Shown here: positions 1-5,621 of the stretch, piece by piece | Position numbering within the stretch: position 1 is the stretch's first letter | Layout: each line of letters opens with the position of its first letter | DNA from: RGIG4608 sp964534905 | GTDB taxonomy: Bacteria; Bacillota; Clostridia; Oscillospirales; CAG-272 | Reading direction: 5' to 3' | Length of the DNA: 21,998 nucleotides | NCBI GenBank assembly: GCA_964534905.1 | Contig: CAZHPZ010000021.1 | Location: forward strand, 1-21,998 | Made by a program: the position numbers and the translations under genes | Notes under the pieces: model-generated | What the model saw: the letters and a program-made list of their open reading frames with translations, nothing else | Databases searched by the model: none | Told to the model about the DNA's origin: nothing

Positions 1-38
1 CGTGCCCAGATCCCGAGTAGCCCGTTGGGGCTATCTCG

Positions 39-70
39 CTATAAATTTGTTGTCTACAACAAATTTATAG
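39..70. repeat. Perfect 14-bp inverted repeat with 4-nt loop
   Basis: CTATAAATTTGTTG (39-52) and its exact reverse complement (57-70) flank a TCTA loop. No T-run follows on either side, so it is not a typical intrinsic terminator. A smaller hairpin, TAGCCC-GTTG-GGGCTA (18-33), lies just before it. It may be a dispersed palindromic repeat or the end of a transcript from an upstream gene. Confidence 0.6.
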
Positions 71-116
71 GCATGACTCGTCTGCGGGTCGAGCACTTTG
101 TTTGCGCAGTTGTTTG

Positions 117-222
117 CCTTCTCCAGTGGGAGAAGGTGTCAGCCGCAGGCTGACGGATGAGGTGTTACAAGGCAAAGGATTTTTCTGTGTCACACGTTGG
201 GAGCCAAGCCCCGCCATACGGG
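117..222. repeat. Composite intergenic repeat, copy A
   Basis: The copy opens with the hairpin CCTTCTCC-AGTG-GGAGAAGG (117-136). A second hairpin follows, GTCAGCC-GCA-GGCTGAC (138-154), then GGATGAGGTGTT (155-166), a GCAAAGGATTTTT stretch, and a GAGCCAAGCCCC...TACGGG module (201-222). The same modules recur in the same order at 468-567. No transposase or coding sequence lies inside, so it is a non-coding dispersed repeat of REP or MITE-like size. Confidence 0.7.
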
Positions 223-272
223 TTTCTGTGTATTACGTTGCTTTATATTTTGTTCTTATCTTTAATTCGCTT

Positions 273-304
273 TTTTTCTTTGACACTATAGGCGCAAAGA
301 AAAA
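273..304. repeat. A/T inverted repeat, terminator-like
   Basis: TTTTTCTTTG (273-282) and CAAAGAAAAA (295-304) form a 10-bp stem around a 12-nt loop. The stem is A/T-only apart from two pairs, and is bounded by a T-run (271-277). It could weakly terminate, or be another dispersed repeat. No gene is visible that it would serve. Confidence 0.4.
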
Positions 305-351
305 GGCTTCGCAAAAAAGAAACGCCGATATGCGCTCGTGCCGCGCGGGCA

Positions 352-385
352 GTCACTTTTGAAAAAGTGACACAAAACTTTTTTT
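352..385 (+). terminator. Terminator-like hairpin with alternative pairing
   Basis: GTCACTTTT (352-360) pairs with AAAAGTGAC (363-371) over a 2-nt loop. The right arm (362-368) can instead pair with ACTTTTT (377-383), which sits in the T-run 379-385. So either of two hairpins can form. No gene immediately upstream is recognised, so function is uncertain. Confidence 0.35.
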
Positions 386-467
386 CGGCATTGGCAAGCA
401 CGAATAACGCACATAGCTATTTGCCTTCTCCGGCGCGTGGGGTTCCCCGAAGCGAATGCAATATAAG

Positions 468-567
468 CCTTCTCCAGTGGGAGAAGGGGACCTCGTAAGC
501 GGTGGATGAGGCGTTGCCAAGCAAAAAGATTTTTATATCGTAATCGGCGCGAGCAAGCCCCTACGGG
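468..567. repeat. Composite intergenic repeat, copy B
   Basis: This is the second copy of the repeat seen at 117-222. CCTTCTCC-AGTG-GGAGAAGG (468-487) is identical to copy A over 20 bp. GGTGGATGAGGCGTT (501-515), a GCAAAAAGATTTTT stretch and GAGCAAGCCCCTACGGG (551-567) then follow in the same order. The inner second hairpin of copy A is not conserved. A degenerate start of a further copy (TTGCCTTCTCC, 421-431) lies just upstream. Confidence 0.7.
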
Positions 568-676
568 ATGATTGCGTAATCAACACAATTCACCCGGCTC
601 TCTGATTTTTTAACCGCTGATTAATTGCACATTTTTTGCAATGAATCAAAAAATTTATCCTTTTTTGAAAAAACGC

Positions 677-704
677 TTGACAAAACGAGAAAATATGGTA
701 TAAT
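677..704 (+). promoter_or_regulatory. Sigma-A-type promoter of rpsF-ssb-rpsR
   Basis: The -35 box TTGACA (677-682) is perfect and lies 16 bp from a perfect TATAAT -10 (699-704). Runs of A and T at about 640-672 just upstream resemble an UP element. Transcription should start near 711, giving a leader of about 80 nt before rpsF. A strong promoter is expected for a ribosomal operon. Confidence 0.9.
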
Positions 705-714
705 ATCAAATTGG

Positions 715-779
715 TATGGACTTTCTGTCCTACTCTCTGTCGCACAAATTTCATCTTAGTGCGAACTTTAATGTCCATA
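715..779 (+). promoter_or_regulatory. Structured 5' leader of rpsF, candidate autoregulatory RNA
   Basis: TATGGAC (715-721) pairs exactly with GTCCATA (773-779), and TCGCAC (740-745) with GTGCGA (759-764), so nearly the whole untranslated leader can fold on itself. The outer stem ends right at the Shine-Dalgarno sequence GGAGGTG (781-787), so folding could affect initiation. S6:S18 complexes autoregulate rpsF leaders in other bacteria. I do not see the CCG feature usual in that motif, so the class is open. Confidence 0.5.
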
Positions 780-793
780 GGGAGGTGTAAAAT

Positions 794-1213
794 ATGGAAA
801 AGGTAATCAATACTTATGAAAACCTGTTCGTTGTCAGCCTTGCAAACGGTGAAGACGCTGCAAAAGAGACCGTGAACAAATTCACAACGTTGATAGCTAA
901 CAACGCAGAAATCGTTGAGGTTGCTGAGTGGGGCAAACGCCGCCTTGCGTATCTTATCAACGATGAGAGCGAGGGCTACTACACAGTTATAACCTTTAAG
1001 ACTGCTTCTGATTTCCCTGCTGAGCTCGACCGCTTGATGAACATTGACGAAAGCGTTATGCGTTCAATGACAGTTAAGCTCGACGTTAAGGCAATCGAGA
1101 AGAACAAGGCTGCAAAGGCTGCACGTGCCGCTGCCGAGGCTGCTGCTCAGGCTGCTGCAGAAGCTGCTGCCGAGGTTGCTGAGGAAGCTACTGCTACCGA
1201 CGACGCTGAATAA
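794..1213 (+). CDS. rpsF: 30S ribosomal protein S6
   Basis: S6 sits on the platform of the small subunit, where it binds 16S rRNA as a heterodimer with S18. The frame has the S6 ferredoxin-like fold over residues 1-99, starting MEKVINTYENLFVV, with WGKRRLAYLI at 46-55 and EGYYTVITF near 60-68. Residues 104-139 form an unusually alanine- and glutamate-rich tail ending DDAE. It probably extends as a helix beyond the conserved core, so the protein is about 40 residues longer than the core. GGAGGTG lies 6 nt before the ATG. This is the first gene of rpsF-ssb-rpsR, an order shared with Bacillus. Its partner S18 is encoded two genes downstream. Confidence 0.97.
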   Translation: MEKVINTYENLFVVSLANGEDAAKETVNKFTTLIANNAEIVEVAEWGKRRLAYLINDESEGYYTVITFKTASDFPAELDRLMNIDESVMRSMTVKLDVKAIEKNKAAKAARAAAEAAAQAAAEAAAEVAEEATATDDAE

Positions 1214-1234
1214 TCGGTCAAGGAGGTAAGTAAG

Positions 1235-1696
1235 ATGTCAAATCTCAACTTAAACAAGGTTATACTTTGTGGCCGTCTTACAGCAGATCCTGAACTTAAG
1301 CAGACACAGAGCGGAATTGCTGTCGTTTCCTTCACTCTTGCGGTAAATCGCAGATTTGCTTCCAAGAGCGGTGACGGTCAGCAGAATTCCCAAGCAGATT
1401 TCATCAACTGCGTTGCGTGGAGATCAAGTGCAGAGTTTATTTCACGTTACTTCAAGAAGGGCAATTCCCTTTGCGTAACCGGTTCTCTTCAGACGAGAAC
1501 ATGGAATGATAACTCAGGTGCTAAGCGCTATGCAACCGAGGTTGTTGTCGACGAAGCTATGTTCGTTGATTCAAAATCTGAAAGCTCCGGCTCGTCAAGC
1601 TATGTTCCCGATGCTTACGGTTCTCCTTCATTCTCTTCGGGCTCGGATTCGCCTAGCTTTGAGGAGATAAAAACAGACGACGATCTGCCGTTCTGA
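1235..1696 (+). CDS. ssb: Single-stranded DNA-binding protein
   Basis: SSB coats single-stranded DNA during replication, repair and recombination and recruits partner proteins through its C-terminal tip. The OB fold covers about residues 1-110 (LNKVILCGRLTADPEL at 6-21, FINCVAWRSSAEF near 52-64). A serine- and glycine-rich linker follows, then the acidic tip DDDLPF, the standard partner-binding peptide. Length (153 aa) is normal. AAGGAGG precedes the ATG by about 7 nt. It lies between rpsF and rpsR, 21 nt after rpsF, and is co-transcribed with them. Stop is TGA, unlike the TAA of most genes here. Confidence 0.96.
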   Translation: MSNLNLNKVILCGRLTADPELKQTQSGIAVVSFTLAVNRRFASKSGDGQQNSQADFINCVAWRSSAEFISRYFKKGNSLCVTGSLQTRTWNDNSGAKRYATEVVVDEAMFVDSKSESSGSSSYVPDAYGSPSFSSGSDSPSFEEIKTDDDLPF

Positions 1697-1731
1697 AAAC
1701 AACGAAAAATAAAACAGGAGGATTCATAATT

Positions 1732-1986
1732 ATGGAAAGAACAGAAAATACTTCTCGTCCGGTTCGTTTTAACAACCGCAGAAGAAAAAAGGTTTGTGTC
1801 TTCTGTGAGGATAAGATCGCTTATATCGATTATAAGGATTCCGCAAAGCTCAGAAAGTTCATCAGTGAACGCGGCAAGATTCTTCCCAGAAGAATTAGCG
1901 GTACCTGTGCTATGCACCAGAGAAAGCTTACAACAGCTATCAAGCGTGCTCGTCAGGTTGCTTTGCTCCCCTACATTGCAGACTAA
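1732..1986 (+). CDS. rpsR: 30S ribosomal protein S18
   Basis: S18 pairs with S6 on the platform of the 30S subunit. The conserved core is visible: CVFCEDKIAYIDYKD near residues 23-37, LRKFISERGKILPRR at about 41-55, and the C-terminal GTCAMHQRKLTTAIKRARQ block. Length (84 aa) is near the family norm of about 79. Two cysteines (CVFC) near residue 23 are of a kind seen in some S18 proteins. AGGAGG lies about 11 nt before the ATG. It is the last gene of the operon and is followed at once by a strong terminator. Confidence 0.97.
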   Translation: MERTENTSRPVRFNNRRRKKVCVFCEDKIAYIDYKDSAKLRKFISERGKILPRRISGTCAMHQRKLTTAIKRARQVALLPYIAD

Positions 1987-1999
1987 TTAAATTTATTAT

Positions 2000-2036
2000 A
2001 AGGTCCTTGCCCACGCGGCAGGGACTTTATTTTTTT
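2000..2036 (+). terminator. Intrinsic terminator after rpsR
   Basis: A 12-bp stem (2000-2011 with 2017-2028, two G-U pairs) around the loop CACGC is followed by a T-rich run to 2036. It closes rpsF-ssb-rpsR and separates it from the two-component system. Confidence 0.93.
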
Positions 2037-2048
2037 ACATTATCACCC

Positions 2049-2077
2049 TTGTATGTGCGAGAAAAAGGGTATATAAT
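2049..2077 (+). promoter_or_regulatory. Possible upstream promoter of the two-component system
   Basis: A perfect TATAAT (2072-2077) lies 17 bp after TTGTAT (2049-2054), a weak -35. If used, transcription starts near 2084, so the direct repeats at 2091-2109 would lie just downstream, where a bound regulator would block it. Confidence 0.45.
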
Positions 2078-2090
2078 TATTTGTGTGAAT

Positions 2091-2122
2091 TTTAGCGAAT
2101 CTTTAGCGAGATGTGATATCAT
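2091..2122 (+). promoter_or_regulatory. 11-bp-spaced direct repeat and extended -10 before the regulator gene
   Basis: TTTAGCGA occurs twice, at 2091-2098 and 2102-2109, exactly 11 bp apart. That is about one helical turn, the usual spacing of OmpR/PhoB-family half-sites. The extended -10 TGA-TATCAT (2114-2122) follows 8 nt after the second TTAGCG. The repeats would cover the -35 region, so activation by the encoded regulator (autoregulation) is plausible. This is inference from geometry. Confidence 0.6.
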
Positions 2123-2142
2123 ATTCAAAAAGGGGGAATGCT

Positions 2143-2820
2143 ATGAAGCTTTTGGTTGCGGAGGACGATCCCAAGCTCCTTAAGACGCTTGTGAGACTGT
2201 TTGAAATGAACAATTATTCCGTCGATGGCGTGGACAACGGTGCCGACGCGCTTGAATATGCGATGACGGGTGAATACGACGGACTTGTACTTGATATTAT
2301 GATGCCCGAGATGGACGGAATCAGCGCACTTTCTACTCTGCGTGCGAGGGGAATAAGAACACCCGCGCTTTTTCTGAGCGCGAGAAGCGAGGTCTATCAG
2401 CGAGTTGAGGGACTTGATGCGGGAGCGGACGATTATCTTTCAAAGCCCTTTTCGACGCAGGAACTGCTTGCGCGAGTGCGTGCAATGCTTCGCAGAAAGG
2501 ACAATTATACTCCCGATACGCTCTCGCTCGGAGATCTAGTTTTAAATCGCTCCACGTACGAGATATCCTGCACCGAAAAAACGGCTTCGCTGAGCAGAAA
2601 GGAATTTATGATAGTCGAGATGCTTATGCAGAGTCCGGGAGCCGTATTGAGTGCGGAGCAGCTGATGACTCATATATGGGGCTGGGACACAAGCGTGGAT
2701 ATGAGCGTTATCTGGGTTCATATATCGAATATAAGAAAGAAGCTTGAAGCAATCTGCGCACCTGCGTCTATAAAGTTTGTCAGGGGAGTCGGATACGTTT
2801 TGGAGAAAAATGATGATTAA
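2143..2820 (+). CDS. OmpR/PhoB-family response regulator
   Basis: This is a cytoplasmic transcription factor switched on by phosphorylation from the kinase encoded just downstream. The receiver domain covers about residues 1-115. It has the acidic pocket E7-D8-D9, phospho-acceptor D51 (LVLDIMMPEMDG), switch residue S79 and conserved K101 (LSKPF). A winged-helix DNA-binding domain fills about 125-223, with VIWVHISNIRKKL as the recognition region and GVGYVL near the end. An ATG at 2113 is in frame but lies inside the promoter. AGGGGGAA places the start at 2143, giving 225 aa. The stop overlaps the kinase start. The target sites are unknown from the protein alone, but three nearby promoters carry suitable repeats. 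ATA and GCG codons are commoner than in the ribosomal genes, as expected for moderate expression. Confidence 0.93.
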   Translation: MKLLVAEDDPKLLKTLVRLFEMNNYSVDGVDNGADALEYAMTGEYDGLVLDIMMPEMDGISALSTLRARGIRTPALFLSARSEVYQRVEGLDAGADDYLSKPFSTQELLARVRAMLRRKDNYTPDTLSLGDLVLNRSTYEISCTEKTASLSRKEFMIVEMLMQSPGAVLSAEQLMTHIWGWDTSVDMSVIWVHISNIRKKLEAICAPASIKFVRGVGYVLEKNDD

Positions 2821-4042
2821 GGGACTGAAGAAAAAATTTATTCTGACAAGCTCGATATCCGTAATATCGCTGATATTGCTCATATTTTTTGCGATTCTGC
2901 TGTTTAATATTAATGCATTGAATAGAAATATGGATATTCTGGCGGATACTATATCGGACGGCGGCGGACGCTTTCCGTCTTCTCCGTCGGGAAATCACGG
3001 CGGGCGGGATGAATATTTCGGCTTTATAAATCCCGAAACGCCGTTTTCGACGCGTTATTTTACGGTGGTGCTGACAAAGTCCTATGAAGTGATAAGCATA
3101 AATACTGAATCGATATATTCTGTAAATGCCTCGTCTGCGCTTGAATATGCGAGTCGTGTGCTTGATTCTTCGCGCACACGCGGTTGGGCTGACGAATACA
3201 GATATAAGATATTTCAAATGTCGTCGGGCAATATAGGAATTGTTTTTGTTGACGGCGCACCGAGCGTTTCGATGCTCGTGCAGTCGAGCACGGTCAGCGG
3301 CATCGTGCTCCTTGTTTGCGGCGCTCTTGTTCTTGCGTTTATGATATTGCTCTCGGGCAGAATCGTCAAGCCGATTGCGCAGAGCTATGAAAAGCAAAGG
3401 CAGTTTGTTACCGACGCCAATCATGAGCTAAAAACACCGCTGACTCTTATACTTGCCAATCTTGATCTTGCCGAGGCGGAGCTCGGCGAGAACGAATGGC
3501 TTGAGGATATACGAAGCGAGGGCGGAAGAATGGCGGAGCTTATAGAGCAGCTCGGTACGCTTTCCCGCATGGGCGAGGACGGATATTCTCTGAATATGCA
3601 AGATGTTGCTCTCGGTAAGCTTGCCGCCGACGCGGTAGCGGAATTTGAGCCTCTTGCGGAGCAAAGAGGAAAGAACATAACTTATGATATCTGCGATGAC
3701 GCTGTCGTTGAGGGGGATGAAATGCTTATCGGGCGTCTTCTGTCCATTCTGCTTGACAATGCGGTAAAATATTGCGACGCGGGCGGTGCGGTTTCGGTAT
3801 CTCTTAAAAAAAGGCACAATACGGAGCTTGTTGTTGAGAATGATTATGCCGATGCGGATCTTGTGGAGCTTGATAAGGTATTTGATCGATTCTACCGCGC
3901 GGATCGTGCGAGAACGTACGGTACGGGGCACGGAATAGGTCTTTCCATTGCTCACGAGATAGTGAGACAGCACGGCGGTACGATATCCGCATATAAAAAG
4001 GACGGCAAGCGTATCGGATTTAAGGTCGTTTTCAAAAAATAA
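2813..4042 (+). CDS. Membrane sensor histidine kinase
   Basis: This is the partner kinase of the preceding response regulator. It has a transmembrane helix at about residues 9-31, an extracytoplasmic sensor region of about 125 residues (TRYFTVVLT at 80-88, IYSVNASSALEYA at 101-113), and a second helix at about 159-181. The cytoplasmic kinase follows: H-box NHELKTPLT with phospho-acceptor H204, N-box LLDNAVKY with N316, DRFYRADRAR, and the ATP-lid GTGHGIGLSIA near 370-380. The G1 region (VENDYADAD) is degenerate. No clear HAMP domain separates helix 2 from the H-box. GGAG at 2802-2805 best serves the ATG at 2813, and the ATG at 2810 is an alternative. The gene overlaps the regulator by 8 nt, implying translational coupling. 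The sensed signal is not readable from sequence. Confidence 0.93.
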   Translation: MIKGLKKKFILTSSISVISLILLIFFAILLFNINALNRNMDILADTISDGGGRFPSSPSGNHGGRDEYFGFINPETPFSTRYFTVVLTKSYEVISINTESIYSVNASSALEYASRVLDSSRTRGWADEYRYKIFQMSSGNIGIVFVDGAPSVSMLVQSSTVSGIVLLVCGALVLAFMILLSGRIVKPIAQSYEKQRQFVTDANHELKTPLTLILANLDLAEAELGENEWLEDIRSEGGRMAELIEQLGTLSRMGEDGYSLNMQDVALGKLAADAVAEFEPLAEQRGKNITYDICDDAVVEGDEMLIGRLLSILLDNAVKYCDAGGAVSVSLKKRHNTELVVENDYADADLVELDKVFDRFYRADRARTYGTGHGIGLSIAHEIVRQHGGTISAYKKDGKRIGFKVVFKK

Positions 4043-4062
4043 AGCGGTGCTTGTACAAACCT

Positions 4063-4098
4063 AATAGTCGGCAGAGATTGTTTTCTCTGCCGATTATT
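4063..4098 (+). terminator. Intrinsic terminator after the histidine kinase
   Basis: A 15-bp stem (4063-4077 with 4084-4098, one G-U pair) closes on a TTGTTT loop. The 3' flank GTTATTTGG is only moderately T-rich. It lies 20 nt after the kinase stop and probably ends the two-gene transcript. Confidence 0.82.
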
Positions 4099-4129
4099 GT
4101 TATTTGGATTTTGATCTGAAGCACGTCGG

Positions 4130-4147
4130 GGGGCTTGCTCCCGCCGA
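4130..4147. repeat. Isolated module of the intergenic repeat, inverted
   Basis: GGGGCTTGCTCCCGCCGA matches the reverse complement of positions 544-561 (the end of composite repeat B) at 17 of 18 bases. It stands alone here between the kinase terminator and the protease promoter, so this module can move or persist separately from the rest of the repeat. Confidence 0.5.
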
Positions 4148-4155
4148 AACATATG

Positions 4156-4218
4156 ATACTTTTAACATTTAAAATCCGTACATACTTTTAACATTTTGTT
4201 CATCTTGCTCTTTAGTAT
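4156..4218 (+). promoter_or_regulatory. Promoter and operator region of the HtrA-type protease
   Basis: ATACTTTTAACATTT occurs at 4156-4170 and again at 4182-4196, 26 bp apart. The second copy continues into TTTAACATTTTGTTCAT (4187-4203), readable as half-sites TTAACA (4188-4193) and TTCATC (4199-4204) spaced by 11 bp. A weak -10, TAGTAT (4213-4218), follows 8 nt later. The 17-nt element is identical to one before the convergent membrane-protein gene. The layout resembles activator-dependent OmpR/PhoP-type promoters, where the box replaces a good -35. Confidence 0.6.
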
Positions 4219-4295
4219 ATCTTAAGGCGAGCGAAATATAATATAAGCAAGGTCGGGCGCCTGCCCGATAATGATATGAAATCGGAGTGATCAAA

Positions 4296-5561
4296 ATGAA
4301 AGTCAATGCTTTGAACAAAATACTTACAGTGGTTCTCGTGCTTGCTTTGTGCGTGACGGCTGTGCTTGTTACTTACGGATACGTCGGTTCGGATTCCGAC
4401 AACGGCGGCGGAGCTACCGTGAATCGGTATGTTACGGAGAACGATATAATAATAGACGGCTCCGGTGCGGATGCCTGCGCATATGCCGCGTCGGCGGGCT
4501 TGCGTTCTGCGGTGAGTGTCTATTGCACATTCGAAAAAATCGTGGGCGGAAATTCCCCCTGGAATCCTCAAAAATATACGCAGGCTTATTACACGACGGG
4601 CTCGGGCGTTATTTACCGTCTTGAGGAGGATGGGAGCGCGTTTATCGTAACTAATTATCACGTTGTGTATGATGCGGACAGTAATACCGACAACGGCGTC
4701 AGCGATAAAATATACGTTTATCTTTACGGACTTGAGAGTGAGGAATACGCTGTTTCCGCAAGCTTTGTCGGCGGATCCGCGAATTATGATATTGCGGTGC
4801 TTCGAGTCGACGAAAGCGACGTGCTCAGAGAGGCTTTTGAAAGAGGCTCGGTATCTGCGGCAAAAATCGGAGATTCGGATGCGATTCTTCCCGGAGAGAG
4901 CACGCTTGCGATTGGAAATCCGTCATCAACCAGGCTCTCGGGAATTTCGGTTACACGCGGAATCGTGAGCGTTGATTCCGAATATATAACAATGAGCGCA
5001 TCGGATAATTCCGGAGACGTTACGTTCCGCGTTATAAGAACGGACACACCTGTGAATGCGGGAAATTCCGGCGGCGGTCTCTACAATGCGAACGGAGAGC
5101 TTATCGGAATTGTGAACGCCAAGATATCAAGCACCGATATCGAGAGCATAGGTTATGCGATCCCGTCGAGCGTTGCCACAAAGATTGCGGATAATATCAT
5201 AGATTATTGCTACGGCAAGGATTGTGAAACGGTTATGAGAGGTATACTCGGCGTGACGGTGCAGACGAGCGCGCTCTCTACACAGTACGACACAGAGAGC
5301 GGAGCGCTTGTGAAAATCGAGGAGGTATCGGTATATGAGGTGAGCCGAGGAGGACTTGCCGAGTCGATACTGAAGCCCGGGGATGTTATAAAAACCATAA
5401 AAGTGGGTGACACAACAAAGACCGTCACACGCCGTCATCATCTCATTGACGCTATGCTTGATGTGAGAGAGGGTGATGCGGTTAAAATAACGCTCGTTCG
5501 CAACGGCGAGGAGATTACGGTAAGCACCGTAATAAGCGCGGATTGCATTTCGGCATACTGA
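4296..5561 (+). CDS. htrA: HtrA/Deg-type trypsin-like serine protease with PDZ domain
   Basis: This is a membrane-anchored extracytoplasmic protease of the S1C type. Such proteases degrade or refold damaged envelope proteins. An N-terminal hydrophobic helix (about residues 9-30) acts as a signal anchor, and there is no clear lipobox. The catalytic triad is complete: H122 (TNYHVV), D165 (YDIAVLRVD) and S258 (GNSGGGL, where the family usually has GNSGGPL). IPSS near 289-292 ends the protease fold. A single PDZ-like domain covers about 315-412 (ILGVTV, ILKPGDVIKTI, VREGDAVKITLVRNGEE). A GTG at 4287 is in frame but overlaps the GGAG that serves the ATG at 4296, so 421 aa is preferred. The two-component system lies directly upstream, as with the CssRS-HtrA link in Bacillus. 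The family assignment is firm and the substrate is unknown. Confidence 0.93.
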   Translation: MKVNALNKILTVVLVLALCVTAVLVTYGYVGSDSDNGGGATVNRYVTENDIIIDGSGADACAYAASAGLRSAVSVYCTFEKIVGGNSPWNPQKYTQAYYTTGSGVIYRLEEDGSAFIVTNYHVVYDADSNTDNGVSDKIYVYLYGLESEEYAVSASFVGGSANYDIAVLRVDESDVLREAFERGSVSAAKIGDSDAILPGESTLAIGNPSSTRLSGISVTRGIVSVDSEYITMSASDNSGDVTFRVIRTDTPVNAGNSGGGLYNANGELIGIVNAKISSTDIESIGYAIPSSVATKIADNIIDYCYGKDCETVMRGILGVTVQTSALSTQYDTESGALVKIEEVSVYEVSRGGLAESILKPGDVIKTIKVGDTTKTVTRRHHLIDAMLDVREGDAVKITLVRNGEEITVSTVISADCISAY

Positions 5562-5569
5562 TAACGACA

Positions 5570-5598
5570 AAAGCCTCACGGTATAACCGTGAGGCTTT
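5570..5598. terminator. Bidirectional terminator between convergent genes
   Basis: A perfect 13-bp stem (5570-5582 with 5586-5598) with loop ATA lies between the protease stop (5561) and the stop of the minus-strand membrane gene (5622). T-runs are short on both sides, with a further T-run at about 5610-5616. Its position suits termination from both directions. Confidence 0.88.
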
Positions 5599-5621
5599 GC
5601 ATTTATTACTTTTTTTAGATG

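Larger units (their letters stand above)
1..676. other. Repeat-rich intergenic region without a convincing gene
   Basis: No open frame here has a ribosome-binding site together with a recognisable protein. The only plus-strand frame of any length (about 102-362) is built from repeat hairpins and low-complexity sequence, so I do not call it. The stretch holds a perfect 14-bp hairpin, two copies of a composite repeat of about 100 bp, an A/T inverted repeat, and a hairpin followed by a T-run. The last 40 bases before the rpsF promoter are A/T tracts that could act as an UP element. Any gene upstream of position 1 is outside the window. Confidence 0.7.

Noticed and set aside
102..362. Plus-strand open frame of 86 codons
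   Set aside because: It runs through repeat hairpins, has no ribosome-binding site and no protein-like pattern. The underlying sequence is better explained by non-coding repeats.
1..600. CRISPR array or tRNA cluster in the repeat-rich left end
   Set aside because: Only two full repeat copies 351 bp apart, no regular spacers, and no cloverleaf with a TTC-type loop was found.
590..778. Minus-strand open frame of 62 codons over the rpsF promoter
   Set aside because: It lies over a perfect sigma-A promoter and a structured leader, lacks a ribosome-binding site and resembles nothing known.
2113..2142. Upstream in-frame ATG for the response regulator
   Set aside because: It lies in the extended -10 region and lacks a ribosome-binding site. 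AGGGGGAA and the receiver-domain start fit 2143.
2780..3424. Minus-strand open frame (214 codons) opposite the histidine kinase
   Set aside because: It is a shadow of the kinase. Its composition is dominated by Arg, Ile and Tyr, with no start signal.
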